Assembly: GCA_023389295.1 (NCBI GenBank) | Contig: JAEWEO010000274.1 | Span: forward strand, 1-25,739 | Length of the DNA: 25,739 nucleotides | Reading direction: 5' to 3' | Source: Bacillota bacterium | Lineage (GTDB): Bacteria > Bacillota > Clostridia > Lachnospirales > Lachnospiraceae | In this document: positions 15,205 to 22,677 of the stretch, in pieces | Layout: every line of letters begins with the position of its first letter | Numbering within the stretch: position 1 is the first letter of the stretch | Notes under the pieces: model-generated | The model's database searches: none | The model's input: only the letters and a program-made list of their open reading frames with translations | Told to the model about the DNA's origin: nothing | Program-made: the position numbers and the translations under genes

Positions 15205-16266
15205 TTACAGTATGGTATCGGTTATAAATAAAGTAAGTTCTTTCGTTAAATCACGCTCTATCCAGTCTTTCGCTTTACTTCCATCCTTATATTTTATAAT
15301 TCGTATTACCGGCCTGGTAGGACATTTTGGATTTTGACGTAATACAATACCCATCTCCTCTTGATTTGTTAAAACCAGAGTTCCCGTTGGATATGCTGCA
15401 ACTGATGCAACAAATGCTTCTACAACGGAAAAATCATAAAGAACTCCAGCCTTACTTACTATATAATCTATGGTATCATGCACCTTCATTTTCTTTGTCA
15501 TATTACCATATACCTTACTATCAAATTCATCACAAACAGCTGCTATTTTACTTCCTATTTTAATTCGATCTCCTTTTATATGAAAGGGGTATCCGGATCC
15601 ATCTATACGCTCATGATGACTTAAAATGATATCCTTCGATATCTGTGATAACCATTTCATCTTTTCCACAGAAGAATATCCATAGATAATATGTTTCTTA
15701 ATCTCTTTTAACTCTTTTGGAGTACACTCCTCCACAGTTAGATTATGATAATGAAGAGGTATTTGGATAAATCCGATATCATGGAGCAAGCACCCTATGG
15801 CTATATCTTTTATTTTCTTTTTGGTTAACTTTAATTTAAATGCAAGGATAACCGATAAGGCACAAACATTAATAGAATGTGAGTATGTACTTTCATTTTT
15901 ATTTCTTATGCTCGATAAATTAAAGATTACCTCAGGTTCCCTCATAATATCATTAATGATATCTTCCGCAACAGTCTTAATCTCCTCTAACTCGGAATCA
16001 TTATGATAGGAATATTTTAATAGAATTTCCCTTACAGCGTCTTGGCACTGTTCTTGTATCTGCATTTCTAAACTATTCGTCAGATTAACACCTTGTCCTA
16101 TTTCATCCTCTACATATATATACTCTATATTTAGTCTTCTAAGATGTTTTACATATTCTTTTTTAACAATAGTTCCGGCTGTCATTAGAACAGCTTCCTT
16201 ATTATTAATGATATCTCTGGCCAATAGTTCATTTCCCTTAACTGAATCTATTGAAATAATCCTCAT
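15205..16266 (-). CDS. HD-GYP domain protein, probable cyclic-di-GMP phosphodiesterase
   Basis: HD-GYP proteins hydrolyse cyclic-di-GMP using a metal cluster. This 353-aa soluble protein has an N-terminal domain of about 110 residues (GTIVKKEYVKHLRRLNIEYIYVED, a segment common in this family) and an HD-GYP domain from about 120 to 300: H130, the HD pair H162-D163, H192, the H217-H218 pair, and ERIDGSGYP (219-227), plus D246. The lysine that normally follows the HD motif (HDIGK) is phenylalanine here (HDIGFIQIP), and the usual ADVYDA segment is CDEFDS. Metal ligands are kept, so activity is plausible but altered catalysis or a sensing role cannot be excluded. It is divergent from adhE, with 332 bp between the two starts. 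The start follows AGGAAAGGA. Confidence 0.9.
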   Translation of the reverse strand: MRIISIDSVKGNELLARDIINNKEAVLMTAGTIVKKEYVKHLRRLNIEYIYVEDEIGQGVNLTNSLEMQIQEQCQDAVREILLKYSYHNDSELEEIKTVAEDIINDIMREPEVIFNLSSIRNKNESTYSHSINVCALSVILAFKLKLTKKKIKDIAIGCLLHDIGFIQIPLHYHNLTVEECTPKELKEIKKHIIYGYSSVEKMKWLSQISKDIILSHHERIDGSGYPFHIKGDRIKIGSKIAAVCDEFDSKVYGNMTKKMKVHDTIDYIVSKAGVLYDFSVVEAFVASVAAYPTGTLVLTNQEEMGIVLRQNPKCPTRPVIRIIKYKDGSKAKDWIERDLTKELTLFITDTIL

Positions 16267-16497
16267 ATAACAATCCTTTCCTAATACTTTTCCTCTTACA
16301 GTTAATCTTCACCTATCATGAAGTTTTTTTCAATCATACGTTGGCACTAACTTTTTTAGGCCTTTATTGTATGGTATTGTTACAAATTATTTTTCTAAAA
16401 TTTTTATTCTTTATGCATTATTAAGGCTATTTTATCACAATACTACCTTTATTGTATATATTTCATACTTTTTTTTAAAATTTAACATATTTTTTGA

Positions 16498-16515
16498 TTG
16501 TTATTTTTTTAACAA
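16498..16515. promoter_or_regulatory. Rex operator 1 upstream of adhE promoter
   Basis: TTGTTATTTTTTTAACAA is a perfect 6-6-6 inverted repeat matching the Rex consensus TTGTTA-N6-TAACAA. It ends five bp before the -35 element of the adhE promoter. Rex represses fermentation genes when NAD+ is high and releases DNA on NADH binding; control by Rex here is inferred from the site alone. Confidence 0.85.
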
Positions 16516-16520
16516 TACTA

Positions 16521-16549
16521 TTTACAAATCAATTCGTTTCTGATATATT
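16521..16549 (+). promoter_or_regulatory. Probable adhE promoter
   Basis: TTTACA (16521-16526), 17 bp, TATATT (16544-16549). It lies between the two Rex-type sites and gives a leader of about 40 bases before the adhE start codon. Confidence 0.7.
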
Positions 16550-16564
16550 TTAGTCATAACAGTT

Positions 16565-16582
16565 GTGTTAATTTTTTAACAA
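16565..16582. promoter_or_regulatory. Rex operator 2 in the adhE leader
   Basis: GTGTTAATTTTTTAACAA matches TTGTTAA-N4-TTAACAA at every consensus position except the first base. It sits just downstream of the expected transcription start and four bases before the AGGAGG ribosome binding site, so a bound repressor would act as a roadblock. Confidence 0.8.
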
Positions 16583-16598
16583 TATGAGGAGGATGCAT

Positions 16599-19220
16599 AT
16601 GTCAAAGACAAATCAACAACCCACCCCGAAAGAGCATGTAGATAGTTTAGTAAAAAATGCACTAGCTGCTCTCGATGAGTTTTTATTATTAGATCAAGAA
16701 ACCATTGATAACATAGTACACGAAATGGCTTTAGCAGGTTTAGCTAAGCAACAGGTTTTAGCAAGAATGGCTGTTGAAGAAACAGGTAGAGGTATTTACG
16801 AAGATAAGATTACAAAAAACATATTTGCTACTGAGTATATTTGGCATTCCATTAAGTATCAAAAAACTGTAGGTATTATTGAAGATAACGAAGAAGAAGA
16901 CTTTATGATTGTAGCAGAGCCTGTTGGTGTTGTCGCTGGTGTAACTCCTGTTACTAACCCTACTTCAACTACAATGTTCAAATGTTTAAGCTGTATCAAG
17001 ACAAGAAATCCAATTATATTTGGTTTCCATCCTAGCTCTCAAAACTGTTCCAGAGAAGCTGCAAAAACTTTATATGATGCAGCTGTTAAAGCTGGAGCAC
17101 CAAAGAACTGTATTCAGTGGATCGAGTACCCTTCCATAGATGCTACAAGAGAATTAATGAATCATCCGGATGTATCCATGATATTAGCTACCGGTGGTTC
17201 CGGTATGGTAAAACAGGCTTACTCCTGTGGGAAACCAGCACTTGGTGTTGGACCTGGTAATGTTCCTTGCTTTATTGAAAAAACTGCAAATTTAAAACGT
17301 GCCGTTAACGACTTAGTTTTATCCAAATCCTTTGATAATGGTATGATATGTGCTTCTGAACAAGCAGCAATTATTGAAGCTCCTGTATATGATGAAGTAG
17401 TTGAATTGATGAAAAAAGCTGGTTGTTACTTCGCTACAAAGGAAGAAATCAAACTTCTTGAACCTGTAGTTATAAATTCCTCAACCGGTGCTGTTAATCC
17501 TTCTATTGTAGGTCAATCTCCTGCTAATATTGCAGCTTTAGCAGGTATTACAATCCCGGCTAATACAAAGATATTATGTACTGAGCTTGAAGGTGTAGGC
17601 GCTGAATATCCTTTATCAAAAGAGAAACTTTCACCAGTACTTGCTATTATTAAAGCCAATAACTTAGAGATGGGATTCAATCTCTGTGAGAAGATGATTG
17701 ATCTTGGCGGTTTGGGTCATTCCTCCGTTATCCATTCTTCTGATCAAAAAGTAATTAACACATTCTCTTCAAGAATGAGAACAGGACGTATTTTAGTTAA
17801 CTCTCCTTCTACTCATGGAGCTATTGGTGACCTTTACAATACAAATATGCCTTCTCTTACATTAGGTTGCGGTTCCTACGGTGGTAACTCTACAACTCAT
17901 AACGTATCCGCAGTAGACCTGGTTAATTATAAACGTGTTGCAAAGAGGAGAGTAAATATGCAGTGGTTTAAGGTTCCAAGTAAAATATATTTCGAGTCCG
18001 GATCAGTCGCATATTTATCTAAAATGCCAAATATAGCAAAAGCATTTATCGTTACTGACCCTTCTATTTCACAACTTGGATATGTAGATAAAGTTCTTTA
18101 TCAATTAAGAAAACGTGCAGATTATGTTCATTGTGAGATTTTTGATCAGGTTGAGCCTGACCCTAGCATTGAGACCATTATGAAGGGTGTCGATGCTATG
18201 AATAAATTCAATCCTGATGTAATTATAGCTCTTGGTGGTGGTTCAGCAATCGATGCAGCAAAAGGTATGTGGTTATTCTTTGAGAATCCCAATGCTGATT
18301 TCAAGAATATGTCCTTAAAATTCTTGGATATTCGTAAACGTACCTACAAGTTCCCTACCTTAGGCAAGAAAGCTCAGTTTGTTGCTATTCCTACTACTTC
18401 AGGTACTGGTTCTGAGGTTACCTCCTTTGCAGTTATTTCTGATAAAGTAGAAAACAAGAAATATCCTTTGGCAGATTACGAGTTAACTCCTGACGTTGCA
18501 ATCATTGATCCTGACTTTGTAATGACAGTACCTAAAAAATCTACCGCATGGACCGGTATGGACGTATTAACACATGCATTTGAAGCATATATCTCTATAC
18601 TTGCTTCTGATTATACTGACGCATTAGCAATTCATGCAATTGACTTAGTATTCAAGTATTTAAGAGAATCCTACGAGAAAGGTTCTGAAAGTCCTGTTGC
18701 CCGTGAAAAGATGCATAACGCTTCAACGATTGCAGGTATGGCCTTTACAAACTCTTTCTTAGGAATAAATCACTCTCTTGCTCATAAGCTGGGTGGTGAA
18801 TACCATGTTCCTCATGGTTGTGCAAATGCAATTTTATTACCTCATGTAATTCGTTACAACGGTGTTGAATGCCCTACTAAGTTTACTTCTTTCCCTAAAT
18901 ACGAGAGTTATATTGTAGGAGATAAGATATTTGAGTTAATGAAGAAACTTGGTAAAAATCCGAAGAATAATGCAGATGCAGTAGAAATGCTTGCAAAAGA
19001 AGTAGAAGAATTAAATCGCTATCTTGGTATTCCTGCAACTCTTCAAGAATATGGTATTGACGAAAAGGATTTCATAAGTAAATTACCTGCTCTTGCAGAC
19101 TTAGCTTTTGGAGATCAATGTACTACTGCCAATCCAAGATTACCATTAGTATCTGAGTTAGAAGAACTCTACAAATTAGCTTATTACGGAAAAGGTAATT
19201 TGCCAAAAAAGAATAAATAA
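16599..19220 (+). CDS. adhE: Bifunctional acetaldehyde-CoA / alcohol dehydrogenase AdhE
   Basis: AdhE reduces acetyl-CoA to acetaldehyde and then to ethanol, using two NADH, and in many bacteria forms long helical filaments (spirosomes). The 873-aa protein has an N-terminal CoA-dependent aldehyde dehydrogenase domain (about 10-440) with catalytic C251 in NGMICASEQ, and a C-terminal iron-dependent alcohol dehydrogenase domain (about 455-870) with nucleotide site GGGSAIDAAKG (546-556), PTTSGTGSEVTSF, and iron ligands D655, H659, H725 and H739, all present. The start is the ATG at 16599, six bases after AGGAGG; an in-frame ATG at 16584 precedes that site and is rejected. It is transcribed alone, under a promoter flanked by two Rex-type operators, and ends at a strong terminator. 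A central fermentation enzyme in ethanol-producing clostridia. Confidence 0.98.
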   Translation: MSKTNQQPTPKEHVDSLVKNALAALDEFLLLDQETIDNIVHEMALAGLAKQQVLARMAVEETGRGIYEDKITKNIFATEYIWHSIKYQKTVGIIEDNEEEDFMIVAEPVGVVAGVTPVTNPTSTTMFKCLSCIKTRNPIIFGFHPSSQNCSREAAKTLYDAAVKAGAPKNCIQWIEYPSIDATRELMNHPDVSMILATGGSGMVKQAYSCGKPALGVGPGNVPCFIEKTANLKRAVNDLVLSKSFDNGMICASEQAAIIEAPVYDEVVELMKKAGCYFATKEEIKLLEPVVINSSTGAVNPSIVGQSPANIAALAGITIPANTKILCTELEGVGAEYPLSKEKLSPVLAIIKANNLEMGFNLCEKMIDLGGLGHSSVIHSSDQKVINTFSSRMRTGRILVNSPSTHGAIGDLYNTNMPSLTLGCGSYGGNSTTHNVSAVDLVNYKRVAKRRVNMQWFKVPSKIYFESGSVAYLSKMPNIAKAFIVTDPSISQLGYVDKVLYQLRKRADYVHCEIFDQVEPDPSIETIMKGVDAMNKFNPDVIIALGGGSAIDAAKGMWLFFENPNADFKNMSLKFLDIRKRTYKFPTLGKKAQFVAIPTTSGTGSEVTSFAVISDKVENKKYPLADYELTPDVAIIDPDFVMTVPKKSTAWTGMDVLTHAFEAYISILASDYTDALAIHAIDLVFKYLRESYEKGSESPVAREKMHNASTIAGMAFTNSFLGINHSLAHKLGGEYHVPHGCANAILLPHVIRYNGVECPTKFTSFPKYESYIVGDKIFELMKKLGKNPKNNADAVEMLAKEVEELNRYLGIPATLQEYGIDEKDFISKLPALADLAFGDQCTTANPRLPLVSELEELYKLAYYGKGNLPKKNK

Positions 19221-19258
19221 CTAACACCTAAATAATTAGAAATCGTTTAACCTTTATC

Positions 19259-19292
19259 AAAGAAGATCGTAGCAAGTGCTACGATCTTCTTT
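19259..19292 (+). terminator. adhE terminator
   Basis: A 15-16-bp perfect stem (AAAGAAGATCGTAGCA with TGCTACGATCTTCTTT, 2-4-base loop) followed by ATATAT. Stem is very stable; the T run is short but the structure lies 38 bp after the adhE stop. Confidence 0.85.
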
Positions 19293-19311
19293 ATATATCT
19301 TAGATATCTTA

Positions 19312-19336
19312 AGGCACCTTCATAGAAGGTACTTTG
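19312..19336 (+). other. Second hairpin downstream of adhE
   Basis: AAGGCACCTTC, ATA loop, GAAGGTACTTT form a stem with one C-A mismatch and one G-U pair, about 20 bp beyond the adhE terminator. It could be a backup terminator, but no T run follows. Confidence 0.4.
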
Positions 19337-19381
19337 GAACAGTTTTGTCTGATAATATATATTACATTATAATAAAAAAAT

Positions 19382-19422
19382 CCTCCAAGTGCCAGTCTAC
19401 CAAACAAACCACAAGGAGGTTG
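19382..19422 (+). promoter_or_regulatory. Hairpin pairing CCTCC with a Shine-Dalgarno GGAGG
   Basis: CCTCCAAGTG and CACAAGGAGG flank an 18-20-base loop; CCTCC pairs GGAGG and GTG pairs CAC, with an AA/AA internal loop. The GGAGG is a perfect Shine-Dalgarno sequence nine bases upstream of an ATG at 19429. The arrangement would hide the ribosome binding site, but the only ORF behind it is 13 codons long. Confidence 0.4.
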
Positions 19423-19428
19423 CAATAA

Positions 19429-19470
19429 ATGTATATTTATTCTATGAAAGATTATTGGATTTTAAAGTAA
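19429..19470 (+). CDS. Possible 13-residue peptide ORF
   Basis: ATG at 19429 follows AAGGAGG after nine bases and encodes MYIYSMKDYWILK before a TAA stop. It is very short and the composition is what AT-rich DNA gives by chance, so the only support is the strong ribosome binding site and the hairpin that would mask it. It may be a leader peptide without a partner gene, a remnant of a lost gene, or nothing. A 62-codon GTG-started ORF overlapping it has no ribosome binding site. Confidence 0.15.
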   Translation: MYIYSMKDYWILK

Positions 19471-19644
19471 TAAAAATAAATAAACTTACCCATTGTTATT
19501 CTAACGTTACAATTTTTATAACTAATATACTTCAAATAGCTTTATTTTTTACCTTTTCAGAACATGCGTTCTTATAATTAATATGATGTAAAGGTGCTTT
19601 TTATCTTATAAATTATATCAGTTACAATATATTTATTTGATATG

Positions 19645-19841
19645 GTTCATCTCATATAGGTAATCTCATATAGGTAATCTCATATAGGTAATCTCATAAA
19701 GCTTATTCTCTTATAGCTTATATCATATGGTTCATTGTTCATTTCATAAGGCTTATCTCATATGTTTATTTCATATGGTCTTTTCTGTTACATTCTTATA
19801 TAGTTCATATAATATGGTTTATTTCATATCTTATATTATAG
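19645..19841. repeat. Degenerate tandem repeat, about 14-bp unit
   Basis: About twelve tandem units vary around CTTATCTCATATGG. Units at 19645-19701 are nearly identical (GTAATCTCATATAG twice exactly, GTAATCTCATAAAG once), while later units (CTTATATCATATGG, TTCATTTCATAAGG, CTTATCTCATATG, TTTATTTCATATGG, TTCATATAATATGG) have drifted. The array fills the spacer between the adhE downstream region and the stop codon of the DUF4446 gene. Confidence 0.8.
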
Positions 19842-19846
19842 CTTCC

Positions 19847-20359
19847 TTATTCCATAAAATTATTACTGTTAAGTGCCATATCCAAAGCTTTTCTCTCATC
19901 TGCTGATAATTCCAGAAAAGATTCTCCTTTTATAATTTCCTTTAGATAAGTATAACAACCTTCTCTACTACTATGCATAGAGTTAAGAAGAATCCCATTA
20001 TTATTCTTATCTAATAACGCTAATACAAAACTTAGCTTTCCACCCATCTCTTTAAAAGCATCATACTTTACAACACCAATTTTCTGATAAGTAATTAGCA
20101 AATTCTCTTTTACTTTTGATAATTCATTTTTTAATGTTTTATTTTCCGTCTTTAAATTATCAATATCTGCAAATCGTGATAATATTTGATCTTCCAAGTT
20201 TTTCGCATCAGACCCCATCATAAAGGTCTTATATTTCTTATTGAGTTTTCTCTGTTTGACAGCAAGAATGATAATGAAAATGAATAGAATAAGAGAGAAA
20301 GCAGTTAATCCTAATATGATATATACTGAGTATTCATTAATCATTTCAAAAAAATTCAT
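19847..20359 (-). CDS. DUF4446-like membrane-anchored protein next to parB
   Basis: The 170-aa protein has one N-terminal transmembrane helix (about 11-37) followed by a charged coiled-coil-prone segment (about 50-90) and a compact domain containing VKYDAFKEMGGKLSFVLALLDKNNNGILLNSMHSSREG. That segment is the hallmark of DUF4446, a clostridial family regularly found just downstream of parB; I recall this association and did not check it by search. Function is unknown. The constant place beside the segregation genes suggests a role in chromosome positioning or membrane tethering, but this is inference. It starts 66 bp after parB on the same strand and ends at the edge of a tandem repeat array; no clear terminator was seen. 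Confidence 0.88.
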   Translation of the reverse strand: MNFFEMINEYSVYIILGLTAFSLILFIFIIILAVKQRKLNKKYKTFMMGSDAKNLEDQILSRFADIDNLKTENKTLKNELSKVKENLLITYQKIGVVKYDAFKEMGGKLSFVLALLDKNNNGILLNSMHSSREGCYTYLKEIIKGESFLELSADERKALDMALNSNNFME

Positions 20360-20425
20360 TGAATTATTCCTCCATATAGTAGCTTATTATTTATTTTTGT
20401 TCTTTTGATTTTTCTATTCATTACA

Positions 20426-21304
20426 CTAACTTATCGACTCAAACATCTCAATGATACGTTCTAACTCATCACTGGAATAATACTCAATCTCAATGGATCC
20501 TTTGTTATGTTGCTTATTATGTATAGAAACCTTGGTTCCTATGATACTTCTTATTTTATCTTCCAAACCACGATAGATAAAGTCATCTTCCGCCGTAATA
20601 GCAATTTCTTTTTTCGGTTTTTCTGTAAATAAATTTTTAACTAATTTTTCAGTTTCCCTAACACTCAATTTTTCATCAAATACTTTACATGCTATGTTAT
20701 ACTGTAAATCCTTATCTTCAATCGCTAATAACGCTCTAGCATGTCCGCTTGATATCATCTCATCTATAAGCATTTGCTGTACTCTATCTTCTAATTTAAG
20801 AAGTCGCATGGAGTTAGTAACTGCCACACGGCTCTTTGCAACTCTCTCTGCTACTTCATCTTGTTTTAGATTAAATTCTTGAATAAGCCTTTGATAAGTC
20901 TGTGCTTCTTCTATTGGATTAAGATCTTCACGTTGTATATTTTCAATTAAAGCAATCTCAACAATTTCTTGTGGACTATAATCCTTAATAATGGCTGGGA
21001 TTTCCTTTAAACCTGCCATTCTAGCAGCACGCCATCTTCTTTCTCCTGCTATTATTTCATAAAATTTTTCTCTCTTTTGGAGAATTAAAGGCTGTATAAC
21101 ACCAAATTGCTTAATTGAATCAGCTAGTTCTTGAAGAGAGTCCTCATCAAATCTTTTTCTTGGCTGAGACTTGTTTGGTTCTATCTCATTTACATGCACT
21201 AATGTTTCACGTGAAACATTATCCTCTTTGTCTTCTTTATTTTTAACAATCTGTTCCGGTATCATTATATCAAGGCCTTTACCTAAACCCTTTTTGACTG
21301 ACAT
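20426..21304 (-). CDS. parB: Chromosome partitioning protein ParB (Spo0J)
   Basis: ParB binds parS sites near the origin, spreads along DNA as a CTP-dependent clamp, and loads SMC condensin. The 292-aa protein begins KKGLGKGLD, the ParA-interacting N-terminal motif, followed by the N-terminal domain with the CTP-binding GERRWRA box (87-93) and ENIQREDLNP (121-130), the helix-turn-helix (about 147-170, KQDEVAERVAKSRVAVTNSMRLLKL), and a short C-terminal dimerisation domain. A perfect parS lies inside its own coding sequence and encodes NVSRET. The start ATG follows GGAGG. It is 43 bp downstream of parA on the same strand and forms an operon with it and probably with the DUF4446 gene. Confidence 0.97.
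   Translation of the reverse strand: MSVKKGLGKGLDIMIPEQIVKNKEDKEDNVSRETLVHVNEIEPNKSQPRKRFDEDSLQELADSIKQFGVIQPLILQKREKFYEIIAGERRWRAARMAGLKEIPAIIKDYSPQEIVEIALIENIQREDLNPIEEAQTYQRLIQEFNLKQDEVAERVAKSRVAVTNSMRLLKLEDRVQQMLIDEMISSGHARALLAIEDKDLQYNIACKVFDEKLSVRETEKLVKNLFTEKPKKEIAITAEDDFIYRGLEDKIRSIIGTKVSIHNKQHNKGSIEIEYYSSDELERIIEMFESIS
21203..21218. other. parS site 1, inside parB
   Basis: TGTTTCACGTGAAACA is a perfect match to the 16-bp palindromic parS consensus of Bacillus and relatives. It lies in the 5' part of parB, as in many Firmicutes. Confidence 0.95.
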
Positions 21305-21347
21305 ATTTGCCTCCTTTAAAACTCATAACTAGCGTCTCTATTATATT

Positions 21348-22166
21348 TTATTTCTTTCTTCTGTTTTTAACTTCATTTAATTCATTTTTTTCATTAACAT
21401 CTATTTCTTCTTTTTCAATCACTTCACATGCTAATAAGCGATAACCCTCAGCTCCTGCTGATTTTGGATCATAAATATTAATCGGTAATCCATGACTTGG
21501 CGCTTCAGCTAATCGTACATTTCTCGGTATGATAGTCTTATAAATATTCTGCTTCAGATTACTCTTAACATTCTCAACTACTTGCAAAGAAAGATTTGTT
21601 CTTGCATCGTACATAGTAAATACGACACCTTCTATTTCTAATTTTGGATTCAATCTCTGCTTTACTAAGTTAATTGTATGTATTAATTGTGTAAGTCCTT
21701 CCAAAGCATAGAATTCACACTGTATTGGGACTAAAATAGTATCTGCTGTAGTCATAGCATTTACAGTAAGAGTATTAAGCGAGGGAGGACAATCAATGAT
21801 AATAAAATCATATTCATCTCTCACTTCTTCAACTTGCTTTTTTAATATATATTCCCTTCCTTCTACTCCAATTAACTCAATTTCTGCACCCGCTAAGTTA
21901 ACATTGGATGGAAGGATATCTAAATTATCAATAGGTGTATGTATTCTACACTCTTGTATAGTACATGCACCAATAATCATCTGATAGATTGTATTTTCAA
22001 TTTTATTTTTCTCAATACCTAAACCACTGGAGGTATTACCCTGAGGATCTATATCGATAGTGAGAACTTTCTTATTCTGCTCAGCTAAACATGCTGATAA
22101 GTTAATCGCTGTTGTTGTCTTACCCACACCGCCTTTTTGGTTTGCTATTGCAATTATCCTTGCCAT
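21348..22166 (-). CDS. parA: Chromosome partitioning ATPase ParA (Soj)
   Basis: ParA is a deviant Walker A ATPase that binds DNA in its ATP dimer form and works with ParB in origin segregation and control of DnaA. The 272-aa protein has the deviant P-loop QKGGVGKTT near residues 10-18 (with the signature lysine of KGG), Walker A' DIDPQGNTSSG, and Walker B-like FIIIDCPPSL. The start is the ATG at 22166 (MARIIAIANQKGG), eight bases after AAGGA; another in-frame ATG at 22175 directly abuts the ribosome binding site and is less likely. The C-terminal tail is rich in Glu, Asn and Lys and is poorly conserved. It leads the parA-parB-DUF4446 group and has a promoter-like sequence at 22225-22253. Confidence 0.97.
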   Translation of the reverse strand: MARIIAIANQKGGVGKTTTAINLSACLAEQNKKVLTIDIDPQGNTSSGLGIEKNKIENTIYQMIIGACTIQECRIHTPIDNLDILPSNVNLAGAEIELIGVEGREYILKKQVEEVRDEYDFIIIDCPPSLNTLTVNAMTTADTILVPIQCEFYALEGLTQLIHTINLVKQRLNPKLEIEGVVFTMYDARTNLSLQVVENVKSNLKQNIYKTIIPRNVRLAEAPSHGLPINIYDPKSAGAEGYRLLACEVIEKEEIDVNEKNELNEVKNRRKK

Positions 22167-22224
22167 ATACTTCATCCTTCCAGAGCTTAATTATTCTCTT
22201 TCGTTATCTGATTTCATAAATCTA

Positions 22225-22253
22225 ATTATAGCATCTTTTACATTTTATATCTA
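22225..22253 (-). promoter_or_regulatory. Possible parA promoter
   Basis: On the minus strand TAGATA, 17 bp, TATAAT. The -10 is perfect, the -35 matches four of six. It lies about 60 bp upstream of the parA start codon. Confidence 0.5.
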
Positions 22254-22620
22254 TACTATTTTGAGGGCTAACTGTAGAATATAGTAGACATTTATGCTCT
22301 TTTTATAGAAATATTTATAGATATTTAGAAATACAATAGTGTTTTCTCAATCAAACTTATTTTCTTCTTATTATTTCAGTAATATAAAAGCGTTTTTCTC
22401 TATTTATTAATCTTATCTTTATACCATATATTGTTTAAGACGTAATAAACTTATTTCATATTAATTTCAATTGGAATAAACTCGTTTATATATAAACTCA
22501 TACCATTAAACACTTATGTTTGTAGCTAAACTGATATAATCTTTTATTTTTGAAAAAAAGTTTCACTTATCCTTATAATTAACCTAAAGAATAATAAAGA
22601 CTACCTATGTAATGATAGAA
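22254..22620. other. AT-rich spacer before parA, nothing recognised
   Basis: About 370 bp of strongly AT-rich sequence between the parA promoter and parS site 2. I found no ORF with a ribosome binding site, no RNA gene and no DnaA-box cluster. Confidence 0.5.
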
Positions 22621-22622
22621 TA

Positions 22623-22653
22623 GAAAAAGGAATGTTTCACGTGAAACATTCCT
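22623..22653 (-). terminator. parS-containing palindrome doubling as terminator of the LuxR-type regulator gene
   Basis: The 26-bp perfect palindrome 22628-22653 is followed on the minus strand by a T run (CCTTTTTC), 24 bp beyond the stop codon of the response regulator. The transcript would form an 11-bp stem with an ACGU tetraloop, which fits an intrinsic terminator built around parS. Confidence 0.65.
22633..22648. other. parS site 2, intergenic
   Basis: TGTTTCACGTGAAACA, identical to parS site 1, lies about 470 bp upstream of parA. The flanks AGGAA / TTCCT extend it to a 26-bp palindrome. Confidence 0.95.
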
Positions 22654-22677
22654 ATGCTCTAAATTAATATTCTTTAT

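Noticed and set aside
16584..16598. Earlier in-frame ATG for adhE giving MRRMH before MSKTN
   Set aside because: The AGG AGG codons after that ATG are the ribosome binding site of the ATG at 16599, so the extension is not translated.
19389..19577. 62-codon ORF downstream of adhE
   Set aside because: It begins with GTG without a ribosome binding site; the strong Shine-Dalgarno sequence inside it serves a different frame.
19645..19841. Tandem repeats as a CRISPR array
   Set aside because: Units are about 14 bp, degenerate and directly abutting, with no unique spacers and no cas genes.
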